From an uncultured Bacteroidales bacterium (GTDB lineage: Bacteria; Bacteroidota; Bacteroidia; Bacteroidales; Paludibacteraceae), in NCBI GenBank assembly GCA_946186735.1, contig CAMHOK010000005.1:1-37585 (forward strand): a DNA stretch of 37,585 nucleotides. Reading direction: 5' to 3'. Below, piece after piece: positions 1-9,700 of this stretch. The translations under genes and the position numbers were made by a program. Every line of letters starts with the position of its first letter. Positions within the stretch are counted from its first letter, which is position 1. The notes under the pieces are model-generated. The model saw nothing but the letters and a program-made list of their open reading frames with translations. It searched no databases and was not told the origin of the DNA.

Positions 1-1
1 G

Positions 2-892
2 GTCGAGCATGATCCGAAGCAGATCCTGCGTACGCAGATCAACGCCCTGCAGAACGAATGGCGCACCATAGGCTTCGCACCAAAGAAACATAACCAACTC
101 ATCTACGACGAGTATCGCAAGCTCTGCGACGAATTCTTCCGCAAACGCACCGCTTTCTATCGCCAACTCAAAGATACGCTCTCCGTCAACCTACAGAAGA
201 AACGCTCACTCGTTGAGCAAGCCGAGAGCCTCAAAGATAGCGACAACTGGAAAGAGGCTACCGACATGTTCGTCAAGATGCAACAAGAATGGAAGCAGAT
301 AGGACCGGTCGCCCGCAAGTACTCCGACGATATATGGAAACGCTTCCAGACAGCATGCGACACCTTCTTCAACCGTAAGAAAACTCAGACGCAAGGACAA
401 CGCTCGGAAGAGAAACAGAACCTCGAGGACAAACGACAGATTATCGCTCAGATAGAAGCTATCGACACTGCCGACCACGAGCAGGCACTCAGCCGCCTGC
501 GCGAGCTCACCGCACAGTTCAACCAAATAGGACATGTTCCTTTCCGCGACAAAGATAAGGTATATAAGCTCTTCCGTGCCGCCACCGACAAGGTCTTCGA
601 CGCACTCGACATACAAGCCTCCGAGCGCCGATTAGAGTCGTTCCAACGCGATGTTAACCTCAAAGATGAGAACACCCTGCAGAACGACCGTCGCCGACTC
701 GTCAGACAATACGAGAGCCTGCAACAAGAGATACAGACAGCCGAGAACAACATCCTCTTCTTCACCTCTAAGTCAGGCAAAGGCAACAAACTGGTGGACG
801 ACCTGCAGAAGAAGATCAACGACCTCAAACGACAACTCAGCGACCTGGAGCATAAGATCAATATCATCGACACCAAAATAGAAGAAGAATGA
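2..892 (+). CDS. DUF349 domain-containing protein (5' end outside window)
   Basis: Open frame 2 runs from the window edge (VEHDPKQILRTQINALQNEWRTIGFAPKKHNQLIYDEYRKLCDEFF...) through the listed 208-aa ORF. Repeated W..IG.....[ND]...[YW].[RK]F....D.FF patterns are typical of DUF349. Confidence 0.85.
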   Translation, partial: VEHDPKQILRTQINALQNEWRTIGFAPKKHNQLIYDEYRKLCDEFFRKRTAFYRQLKDTLSVNLQKKRSLVEQAESLKDSDNWKEATDMFVKMQQEWKQIGPVARKYSDDIWKRFQTACDTFFNRKKTQTQGQRSEEKQNLEDKRQIIAQIEAIDTADHEQALSRLRELTAQFNQIGHVPFRDKDKVYKLFRAATDKVFDALDIQASERRLESFQRDVNLKDENTLQNDRRRLVRQYESLQQEIQTAENNILFFTSKSGKGNKLVDDLQKKINDLKRQLSDLEHKINIIDTKIEEE

Positions 893-1554
893 TACTCATC
901 GACTACAAAGGTGTAGAGATACATCAGATGGAACAGATCGTTCTTCGCGATGTCAACCTACAGATCTCTGATGGTGAACTTGTCTTCCTGCTCGGCAAGG
1001 TGGGCAGTGGCAAGTCCACCCTCATGAAGACTTTCTATGCCGAACTGCCTATCCATGCAGGCGAGGCACATATCCTCGACTACGACCTCAACCATCTCAA
1101 ACGCCGTCAGGTGCCCACGCTGCGCCGACAGTTGGGCATCGTCTTTCAAGATTTCCAACTGCTCACCGACCGAACAGTGGAACAGAACCTCATGTTCGTG
1201 CTCAAAGCTACAGGATGGAAAGATAAACGCATGATGCGCGAACATGTCATCGACATACTCACGCAAGTGGGTATGCAAGACAAGATCTATAAGATGCCCC
1301 ACCAGCTCTCCGGCGGCGAGCAGCAGCGCGTGGTGATAGCCAGAGCACTGCTCAACGCACCTAAGATCATCCTTGCCGATGAGCCCACCGGCAACCTCGA
1401 CCCAGAGACAGGAACCGAGATCATGGAACTGCTGCAGGCTATCTCACAAGCCGGCACCACCGTGCTCATCTCCACACACAACCTCAACTGGATAGAACGC
1501 TATCAAGGCCGCCAACTACACTTCAAAGACGGCAAGATAAGAGAACTGCAATAG
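889..1554 (+). CDS. ftsE: FtsE-like cell-division ABC transporter ATP-binding protein
   Basis: Walker A GKVGSGKST, signature LSGGEQQRV, Walker B IILADEPTGNLD. ATGA overlap with the upstream stop. Confidence 0.85.
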   Translation: MILIDYKGVEIHQMEQIVLRDVNLQISDGELVFLLGKVGSGKSTLMKTFYAELPIHAGEAHILDYDLNHLKRRQVPTLRRQLGIVFQDFQLLTDRTVEQNLMFVLKATGWKDKRMMREHVIDILTQVGMQDKIYKMPHQLSGGEQQRVVIARALLNAPKIILADEPTGNLDPETGTEIMELLQAISQAGTTVLISTHNLNWIERYQGRQLHFKDGKIRELQ

Positions 1555-1595
1555 AAAAGCGAAAAGTGAAGAGAGCACGGTGAAGGTAGTAAATT

Positions 1596-1643
1596 AAGAC
1601 CGCTGCGCTGTAAGACCGCTGCTGTAAGACCGCTGCGCTGTTA
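1596..1643. repeat. Inverted-orientation copies of the ACAGCGnAGCGGTCT repeat (3 degenerate copies)
   Basis: AGACCGCTGCGCTGTA / AGACCGCTGCTGTA / AGACCGCTGCGCTGTTA; reverse complement of the 16-bp array at 2511-2574. Confidence 0.8.
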
Positions 1644-1783
1644 GAGCAAAGAACAAAGAGCAAAGAGCAAAGAACAAAGAACAAAGAACAAAGAGCAAAG
1701 AACAAAGAGCAAAGAACAAAGAGCAAAGAACAAAGAACAAAGAGCAAAGAACAAAGAACAAAGAGCAAAGAGCAAAGAACACA
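1644..1783. repeat. Heptanucleotide array (GARCAAA)n, 19 full units plus one diverged unit
   Basis: Direct reading: two unit types, GAGCAAA and GAACAAA, in irregular alternation. Confidence 0.95.
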
Positions 1784-1893
1784 CCCCAAAGACCACACCC
1801 CTCAGAGACGACTCAGCCGCATGGTCTCCCCCGACCTATGGTAGGGAGGGGGTGAGGGGGCGGGTGATAGAAAGGTGTATTCCGCGATGTGTA

Positions 1894-1915
1894 GAGACGC
1901 ATTCACATGCGTCTC
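1894..1915. repeat. Perfect 9-bp stem hairpin GAGACGCAT-TCAC-ATGCGTCTC
   Basis: Direct reading of complementary arms. Confidence 0.85.
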
Positions 1916-2015
1916 CTCAGAGCAGGAGAAAGTTGAAGAGTTGAATAGTTGAAAGGTTGAATTCCGCATGGCAACTCCCCTCCTTAGATAAGGAGAAGCG
2001 ATAGAGCCGCACCGA

Positions 2016-2034
2016 GAATGTCCGGTGGACATTC
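2016..2034. repeat. Perfect 8-bp stem hairpin GAATGTCC-GGT-GGACATTC
   Basis: Direct reading of complementary arms. Confidence 0.8.
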
Positions 2035-2086
2035 GAAGGAGTATTTGCGGCGCGCGACATGAACACCTTAGTCAGGGGTTAGGGGT

Positions 2087-2176
2087 GGTTGGACAAGATA
2101 ATGGTTATGGGCTGTTGGACAAGCTAATGACCAAGGCTGGTGGACAAGCTAATGGTTTGGGGTGGTTGGACAAGAT
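2087..2176. repeat. Four degenerate ~26-bp repeats built on (GG)TGGTTGGACAAG(A/C)TAATGG
   Basis: GGACAAG at about 2091, 2117, 2142 and 2168, spaced 25-26 bp. Confidence 0.8.
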
Positions 2177-2190
2177 AAAAGGTGCTTTTT

Positions 2191-2251
2191 CCCGTAGGGA
2201 ATTTCGTTTAATAGCAAATGGACACAACATTTTAACGAAAATCCCTACGGG
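2191..2251. repeat. Inverted pair of the AACGAAAATCCCTACGGG repeat (18-nt arms, 1 mismatch)
   Basis: Arm 1 2191-2208 CCCGTAGGGAATTTCGTT; arm 2 2234-2251 AACGAAAATCCCTACGGG. Confidence 0.85.
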
Positions 2252-2286
2252 ATAACGCTTATTTTTCACCCCACGCAATCCTATTG

Positions 2287-2304
2287 AACGAAAATCCCTA
2301 CGGG
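2287..2304. repeat. Third copy of AACGAAAATCCCTACGGG, direct with respect to the 2234-2251 arm
   Basis: Exact match to the 2234-2251 arm. Confidence 0.85.
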
Positions 2305-2328
2305 ATATAATTCATCTACCACCCCTGC

Positions 2329-2352
2329 CCCTCCTTATCATGGAGGGGAGCA
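2329..2352. repeat. Single copy of the CCCCTCC-TTATCAT-GGAGGGG hairpin repeat
   Basis: Same sequence as the array at 28552-28669. Confidence 0.8.
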
Positions 2353-2510
2353 CCATGCAGGTCTAACCTCAAACAGCGTAGCGGTCTAACAGTGAAACGT
2401 TCTCACAGCGTAGCGGTCTTCTATATACCCCCTCCCGCCCCCTCACCCCCTCCCTCCAGAGGAAGGAGGGGGAGACCATGCGGCGTGGACGTCTCTGAGT
2501 GAAGCGAGCT

Positions 2511-2574
2511 AACAGCGCAGCGGTCTAACAGCGAAGCGGTCCAACAGCACAGCGGTCTAACAGCGTAGCGGTCT
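2511..2574. repeat. Tandem 16-bp array AACAGCGnAGCGGTCY x4
   Basis: Exact 16-bp spacing (2511, 2527, 2543, 2559) with small unit variation. Confidence 0.9.
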
Positions 2575-2589
2575 AACACCCAACGGGAT

Positions 2590-2624
2590 ACAAAAAAGGT
2601 TGCTCTATGAGCAACCTTTTTTGT
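2590..2624. terminator. Bidirectional intrinsic terminator
   Basis: Perfect 16-bp stem ACAAAAAAGGTTGCTC-TAT-GAGCAACCTTTTTTGT with A/T tracts, 18 bp past the stop of the 1112-aa minus-strand gene. Confidence 0.85.
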
Positions 2625-2641
2625 ATTATCTGTCTATTGGC

Positions 2642-5600
2642 TTATTTAACTTTTGCACCGGTAACGGTATAAACCTCGCCATTAGCCTCGATATAGATAA
2701 CGCCGTCCTCGATATACTTGCGCAGGATGTTCTCTTTCTCGATGTTGTCCAGACCGGTTCCCTCGGGGCAGTCTTGGCAGATGATAGAGATATCGTATAT
2801 CTCGATCACATTGCCTGCCTTAGCGAAACCGAAGTCGAAGATGAGCAGGTCGTTGCCTACCTTACCTTGGAGATCTTGAGCAACGAGCATCATCTCTTCG
2901 TTAGCTTCGAGGCTGACGCTGTTGTTCAGGTACATATAATCGTCTGCGTCCTGCAGCTTAACGGTTACACCGTTGATGTCGGCATTAGCTTTCATCTTCA
3001 CAACGAGTTGGTATTGGTTCTCGGCGGCGAAGACAGCACCTGTAGCTATCTTAACCTGAGCTTGCCATTGTGACGACTTATCAACTGCGATGTTAACGGT
3101 TACATCACCGGTCTGCTCGTTGAAGGTAGCAGAGCTCTCAGTCTCTTGCTTCCAGTCGCTATTAGCGAACCATGTCGAACTCAGCGAAGCGCCGGGAACG
3201 TTATACAGCTCTTGACCGGTCTTGAGTTCGATCTGAGGCTCCGGATCTTTCTCATCTTTCTCGGTGATAACGAAGTTACCCCAGTCAACGATGATCTCGG
3301 TACCTGCAGTAGCAAAACCGAAGTCGAGGACGAAGACACCATTGCCATCAGCACGACCCTTAACGTTCTTCATCTCCCAAACATAGTCTTCGTTCTCAGG
3401 CAGAGCTACGTTCTTAACATCAACCATACCGTTGTTGTCGTGGATCTTGATGGTAACATTGTTGACAGCCTTGTTAGCCTTGAACGGCAGAGCAAAGTCG
3501 TAGTACTTGTCGGCCTTGTACTCGAACTCATCTTTCAGCTTCACTTGTGCGAACCACTGACTGTTCTTATCGTTAGCTATGCTTACTTTAACGAGTTTGT
3601 TCTCAGCGTCCCACTCGGCCTTTGAGTCAGTCTCAGCTACCCAACCCGGGAGAGCGAAATAGGTCTCAATGATAGGTCCGTTGTCAACAACCTGAACAAG
3701 AGGTGTACCTTCAAAGGCACCTGCATAGGTAGTCTCGGCACGGTCTGTTCCGTTGATATCTTTAAGTACATCTTCCAAACGAGCTACGCCGAGGTCGGTG
3801 TCGCCATCGCTGGCACCGGTGAGAGCGAGGTCGCCCTTGGCTGCGTCAACGAAGTTAACGGCTTTCCATACCGAACCTGCATTAGCGTCATTAGCGAAGA
3901 AAGCAGCTGAGTCAGCAAGCACTTCTGCACCTGCAAGGATGACGGCCTCACCACCTGCGTGGTAGAAGACGTTGTTCTTAACGTTCTCGTTCAAGCCACC
4001 GCGGATGAGCGAGTTCTTAGCCTTAGTCTCAGCGCTGACGAAGATATTGTTCTCTACAGGATAGAGTTTAGCTCCTGCCAGATAGAGGCAAGTGATAGGA
4101 TTGGTAACAACCAGCTCGGTAGCCGGTGTGTTGGTCAGTTCGGGGATGTAGAAGGTGTTGTGGCGAACAACGCAAGAGTCGCCGCAGCGTACGTAGTCGA
4201 GTTTGATAGCCTTGTCAGCTACTGCACCGAGGGCATTGAGACCTGCGAAGTAGTTGTTCTCGATAACCCATACCTCAGCACCACCTGATGCGGTGACAGC
4301 CTGGATACCATAGTCGCCGGCATTAGCATTGTTGCTTGCCATCTCGATGAACTTGTTGCCGCGTACAATGATTGTACCGCTTTGTACATTACCCATGATA
4401 CCATGAGCGAGGAAGCCACCGGATGCACTCGGCATACGGAAAGTATTGCCTTCGATAACAGCATTCTTAGCACCATTGAAGAACACACCGCGGAGGTTAC
4501 TTACTATCTCGTTGTTGCGCAGAACGCAGTCGGTCGGTTTGCCATCGGCTGTTGACGATTGTGAGCCGTTGAAATAAACGACCTGAGTGTTAGCCACGTT
4601 GATAACTTGCAAAAGGCAGTTCTCCACTACCACACCCTTAGGAGCATTGTCGGTACCCTTCTCTGAGCGGAAATGAACAGCGTATGAAGTACCTGAAGGA
4701 CGCTCGTTGTAAACCTTGCAGTTTCTCAGAGCGGAGTTGGTTACATCGCCGTAGAACACAACAGCTACGCCACCTACCTGACCTGCCTTGATAGTGAGGT
4801 ACTGACCTTCGCCATCAATCGAACCGTCGATGAAGACGTTCTTTGTAGCAAGAGTGGTATTGAAGTCGAGTGCCATCTTCGCACCGATGATGATATTACC
4901 TGAAGGACCTCCGTTGTCGGCTTGTGCGCCATACTGGATAGTACGAGCCTCTGCCTTGTCAGGACGGATAGTGAGTTTGTAGTCGGTGTTGTTGGTGATA
5001 CCGATGTTCTTGTCTTCATTGAGGTCAGCGCAGATGAGCAGGTTAACATCGCCTTCCATGCCGTTAGCCTCAAGGTCCTCGATAGCAGCAGCAAGAGTTG
5101 CATAGTCGGCACCTTCGCCACCTATCTTATAGTCACCCTTCAGAGCCTTAGGCTGCGGTTGCGGATCGTCGCCACCCTCTTTGCCATCTTCGTAGTAAAC
5201 AACAAGCTTGTAGTCAACACCGTTGGCGGTAACGGTTACCTCGGTCTCTTTCTGAGTGAAAGCAGTCAGGTAGAGGAGCATGCCTGCACCTTGTTCTGCC
5301 CATTTGCCTTCACCTAACGAGCATGCTGTGATAGGAGCAGCGGGTAAAGTGATGTAGATACCTGCTTCTGTACCGAAGCTGTTCTGAAGGTTAACTACGT
5401 TAACGCCTTCGGGAACAGAGATCTTGAACTTGTTGGTGTAAGCATCGTTGCCAGAACCATTGCCTAACCACTCAAGCTTCGACCAGTCGATCGCATCGCC
5501 ACCCTGACCTCCACCAAGAGTGTAGTCGATAACGATAGAGTTGATTTGTACTTGGTCGCTTGCACCGGTTACCACATTCTTGATAGAGAACGAAGCGGCA

Positions 5601-5980
5601 TTGATAGTGAACACGCCATCAGTACCTGTTACAACAACATCACCGGCTTTTACCTCATGAGCTTTGTTCTGTTTGTAGTCAATAGTGATCTTGTCAATAA
5701 CACCACCGGCAAGAGTAACAACGATGCTATTGCCATCGCCTGTGTCCTTGTGAGCATACAAACGAAAGTCGCCGGCTTTGTTCAAGCCGGGTGCATTGTT
5801 GGCGGAGCCCTTGAAGGCTGTAACATTGAAGAGGTTTGCGTCCAGGCCTACAATAGCAGCATTGTTGTCTTCAATAGACATGTTGCTTGTCGTAGTACCG
5901 GTGTACTTCATAGTAGCCTGATCAGCAAACATCATCATGCTTGCGCATAGAAGCGCCGTAAGAAAGAAAAATTTCTTCAT
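2642..5980 (-). CDS. Secreted parallel beta-helix protein with two C-terminal CBM-like beta-sandwich domains
   Basis: Signal peptide MKKFFFLTALLCASMMMFADQ. Central region of repeated N/V-rich helix coils (VVVENCLLQVIN..., VIEGNTFRMP..., IIVRGNKFIEM...). Two related C-terminal segments (SQWFAQVKLKDEFEYKADKYYDFALPFKAN... and SQWQAQVKIATGAVFAAENQYQLVVKMKAN...). Confidence 0.7.
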   Translation of the reverse strand: MKKFFFLTALLCASMMMFADQATMKYTGTTTSNMSIEDNNAAIVGLDANLFNVTAFKGSANNAPGLNKAGDFRLYAHKDTGDGNSIVVTLAGGVIDKITIDYKQNKAHEVKAGDVVVTGTDGVFTINAASFSIKNVVTGASDQVQINSIVIDYTLGGGQGGDAIDWSKLEWLGNGSGNDAYTNKFKISVPEGVNVVNLQNSFGTEAGIYITLPAAPITACSLGEGKWAEQGAGMLLYLTAFTQKETEVTVTANGVDYKLVVYYEDGKEGGDDPQPQPKALKGDYKIGGEGADYATLAAAIEDLEANGMEGDVNLLICADLNEDKNIGITNNTDYKLTIRPDKAEARTIQYGAQADNGGPSGNIIIGAKMALDFNTTLATKNVFIDGSIDGEGQYLTIKAGQVGGVAVVFYGDVTNSALRNCKVYNERPSGTSYAVHFRSEKGTDNAPKGVVVENCLLQVINVANTQVVYFNGSQSSTADGKPTDCVLRNNEIVSNLRGVFFNGAKNAVIEGNTFRMPSASGGFLAHGIMGNVQSGTIIVRGNKFIEMASNNANAGDYGIQAVTASGGAEVWVIENNYFAGLNALGAVADKAIKLDYVRCGDSCVVRHNTFYIPELTNTPATELVVTNPITCLYLAGAKLYPVENNIFVSAETKAKNSLIRGGLNENVKNNVFYHAGGEAVILAGAEVLADSAAFFANDANAGSVWKAVNFVDAAKGDLALTGASDGDTDLGVARLEDVLKDINGTDRAETTYAGAFEGTPLVQVVDNGPIIETYFALPGWVAETDSKAEWDAENKLVKVSIANDKNSQWFAQVKLKDEFEYKADKYYDFALPFKANKAVNNVTIKIHDNNGMVDVKNVALPENEDYVWEMKNVKGRADGNGVFVLDFGFATAGTEIIVDWGNFVITEKDEKDPEPQIELKTGQELYNVPGASLSSTWFANSDWKQETESSATFNEQTGDVTVNIAVDKSSQWQAQVKIATGAVFAAENQYQLVVKMKANADINGVTVKLQDADDYMYLNNSVSLEANEEMMLVAQDLQGKVGNDLLIFDFGFAKAGNVIEIYDISIICQDCPEGTGLDNIEKENILRKYIEDGVIYIEANGEVYTVTGAKVK

Positions 5981-6141
5981 GATACACTTTGGATTAAGTT
6001 AAACTTATAGATAAATTGTAATAATGTTCTTTGTTTGATCGCGCCCCGCTTTATCACGGCGGGACGAGACAGTCATCAATCTCTTTCATCAATCTACTTT
6101 TCGCGACAAAGATAGCAATTTATTTCCGATTACGAAACTAT

Positions 6142-6765
6142 TTATATCACTTTTTCTCTTTTTATTTTTCTCACTCTTTTTCTTATGGTTATCATAGCTG
6201 CAGCCATGAGTGCGAGAGCGAGTAGTATTGTCATGCCGTCTCCTACGGGTCCGAACTGTGGGTTGTCGGGGTCGTAGTCTTCGTCATCGGGAGGCGTTCC
6301 TGACTCACCCGAGCCGCCGCCAGAGCCGCTACCGCCGCTCGACATCTCGCCCGTCAGGATGGTTGACAGCAGGGCGGGTTGAGCTTGCCATGCCCCCGTT
6401 ATGTTCGACGAGTAGCGGCTGCCTATAGCGTTCCTGTCATACACGAAGGTGGTGGCGTGGGGCTTGAAGGACGAAGAGGTGGTTGTCGTGCCCGTTGTCT
6501 GTCCGAGGGTTGAGTTCAGCAGGCGTCGGGTGCTACCGCTGAGCGTGGTGGAGACTAAGGTGACGGAGGCGGAGTAAGCACCGCTCATGCTCTGCCGGCG
6601 ATAGCCGGAGCCCTGATAGACGACACCTCTTGCTGCCGACTGTTGATAGCCTGCCGACGAGGTACTGTGTACGCGACGCTGACCGGTGGTGGTCAATATA
6701 TATGGGTCTGCCCACATCATCGAGGCAACGACCAAGAGCGAGAGTATCAAACTTATCTTCTTCAT
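6142..6765 (-). CDS. Small secreted Ser/Gly/Thr-rich protein with C-terminal PVGDG-TM-basic tail
   Basis: Signal peptide MKKISLILSLLVVASMMWA. C-terminus NPQFGPVGDGMTILLALALMAAAMITIRKRVRKIKREKVI. Starts 1 bp after the stop of the 1948-aa gene. Confidence 0.65.
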   Translation of the reverse strand: MKKISLILSLLVVASMMWADPYILTTTGQRRVHSTSSAGYQQSAARGVVYQGSGYRRQSMSGAYSASVTLVSTTLSGSTRRLLNSTLGQTTGTTTTSSSFKPHATTFVYDRNAIGSRYSSNITGAWQAQPALLSTILTGEMSSGGSGSGGGSGESGTPPDDEDYDPDNPQFGPVGDGMTILLALALMAAAMITIRKRVRKIKREKVI

Positions 6766-6766
6766 C

Positions 6767-9700
6767 TTACTTCCCTCCTATTATAAGTTTGAGTGTCTCG
6801 GTATCGGTCTGCAAGAGATAGACGCCTCGGGTCAGTTGTTCGGAACATTGTTCGGCGACCTCGTCCACTGTGGCATCGCGGACGGTTAATAGCCGCTGTC
6901 CGGTGAGCGAATAGACGACTATGGTCTGTTGGCTGACGGTATAGATATCATCGGTTGGTGTGGGCACGTCGCTGCTTGCCGTCCCTTTGCGCAGCACCTT
7001 ATATCGGGCTGTGGTAGTTGTGTTGGCAAGGATATAACACTCGAAGGGGTAGAGCGTGTGGTCGGAGTAACGTGTCCATGCCATACCCCCATACTCTTCG
7101 TAGTTGAGGTGATAGCTCTGTCCTGACAGGGTCTGTGACATCATGGTTTTGTTGCCATAGATATTGACATGCTCGTCGACTATCTGAGTGAGGTCGTCGC
7201 CGTCACCTTTGCTGAACGTGTTGCTGATGTCGGAGTAAGGCTCGCCATAGAAGCATATCCAGCGGTCAGCGTAGTAAGCGTTGTGGAACTGTATGATATA
7301 CGGTGTGTTCTTCTGCGGCAGCCATCCTGCTATTCCTGCGTCATTCTCAGCCTTGGGGTCGTACCAGCCGTTGGAGCCGTCGTAGCCTTTGTCGGTGAAG
7401 TTATCTATAGCCATGCCTTTCTGTGGGTTAGCGCGACGGATGATATACTGCTTACCTTTGAGTGTACCGTCGGACTTGCGGTAGTAAGGTAGAATGTCGT
7501 AGTAAACGTCGTCGGTCTCGTTATACACTTTAACGGCAGTCACCACGAAGGGGAAATAGATGGAGTACCAAGTGTCTAAGTCGAACTTACGGCGATACTC
7601 AATCGGTTGCACTATAGTACCTCCCTCAAAACTCTCTCTCTCCCCCACCGGCGCCTGCCCATGATGGTAGATAGTGAACAGGTCGGGGGCACAACCATTC
7701 TGCATATAGTAATAGTCAGGTCCTGTAATACAATAGCCGCCTGCTGCAAACTCGAACTTTATTCCATACCGTATGCCTACTCCCGCAGTCCAATCGTCTA
7801 TCACCTTTTCTGTCATACCTACAGCCTCGGATGATGTTGTGATGGTTGCGGTATAGTTATGGTCGTCGATTCTGGTCATCTGATATTGACGCACACCGCT
7901 CATCGGATTCTTATTGACATAGTTCTGGAAATATGCAGTGCCTAATCCTACTCTTTCATCCAATATCTGGGCGGTTACTCTTATCTCTGTTGTGCTTACT
8001 TGTTTGATTTTAACTACATATCCGTCAGTAAAAGTTACTGCTGTTCCACATTCGGTACATCCGTCTCCCGGTCCGCCTCGCTTAATGCAGACTCCATCTG
8101 CACTTATCTCTTCCCACCACCAAGTCCATGTGGCAGGCTCGAAGATAAGACGAGCGTTGATAAAGTCCTCCGAGTTAGCGAATGTTTCCGTATCCATTAT
8201 TCGTGCACGCGAATGGTCGGTAAATGCCGGAGTTGCCCCTTCGGTAGCTTTCACCATGATACGGAAATTGCCTGCAGTAACAGCCCCTTCCCATATAAAC
8301 TGTCCGTTATCATAAGTCATCTCTGCTGCCTCAGGTTCAGTTGATGCTCCTACTGCGGGACCAATCACATAAACATGATCGAAATTACTTACGAAATGGT
8401 CTTTATCTTTAGCATAGACCGAGACTGTTTCTCCGTTATGGTTAACTAAATGTTGATTGCCTGCAACAGACCAGTGATTATTATCATTCACAAACGCTCT
8501 ATTGCCTTCGACATCAAAATACAATCTATACTGTTGATTGTCACCGACAACGGGTATAGTAAACAGATACACGCCTTCGGTGGCTGTTGACTGAAAGCGT
8601 CTCTTTGCAGCATTGGCCTCGGAAACACCAAGCACGCCTTCCCAAACGCCTGTCACACCTGTTCCATCACCTGTGAAATAATAGAGTTTGAGAGCTGGTG
8701 TAAAGGTTAGTTCTTTATAGTTAGATGACACGTTATCATCTTCATCAACGGCATAGATGCGCACTGTGTAAGTTGTGCCCTCGGTTAGTCCGGAGAGAGT
8801 GAGTATGCCATCAGTGGCAGTCAGTCCGTTTCTGTTGGCTTCGCCTCCGGCGGTGAAAACAACATTATATGTTAAATTATCAAAAGTAGTAACATCATCC
8901 CAAGCACCCACATCTATAATTGCTGATGCATCAGAAATACTAATTTGACATTCAACAAGCGATGCAAAGGTCATGATGGGATTATCTCCTGAACTATAAC
9001 ATCCACCATTGACAATAGCATCACGTATACATATCTCTGCACCATTATTCAATGTTATTCGAGTTCGCAGATAGCGTCCTCCTACACCACTATCAAAGTT
9101 ATATGTTTCGTAAAGAGGAGTATTAGGTTGAGTGGTATAATTCGAAGGAGCTGTGTTATTTTTACTTAATGGATAATAATTAATACCATCGACCGACACT
9201 TCCCAATAATAAACCAAAGCATCAGCATTATTCCAAGCAACCTCTACTTGAGATAGATTATAATAATTACCAAGATCAATTCCCCACCACGACGTTGTTG
9301 TTGCAGATATAGCTCCTGTTGCCCAATATGTATCAACATCAGGATCTACCGCCTTAGCAGCATTCCATCCATCAACTTCCACACTTGCCGTTGCTGTTTT
9401 ATTAAGTGCTAAATTAAAATTAGATGGTATAGTTAGTACAACATCAATATGATTTGAAGATATTAACTGATAGTGTTCCTCAATAGCATAGACAGAGAGA
9501 GTTTGACAAATAGAACTCAAGCCGGTCAGCGTAGCTTGATGACTGTTGTTGGCGGTAACGAAATGTTCTGTTCCGTTCTCCTCTACGATTTTGAATTTAT
9601 ATAACTGTTCCGTGTTCTCGTCGGTAGCTTGAAGATTGAGTACAACTTCTGTTTCTGATGTATAAGAAACTACTGTGGCAGAGGTCATCGTTGGAGGAGT

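Noticed and set aside
1523-1798. Minus-strand ORFs rich in LCSLFF/VLCS
   Set aside because: Translation of the GARCAAA heptamer array in stop-free frames; no plausible protein.
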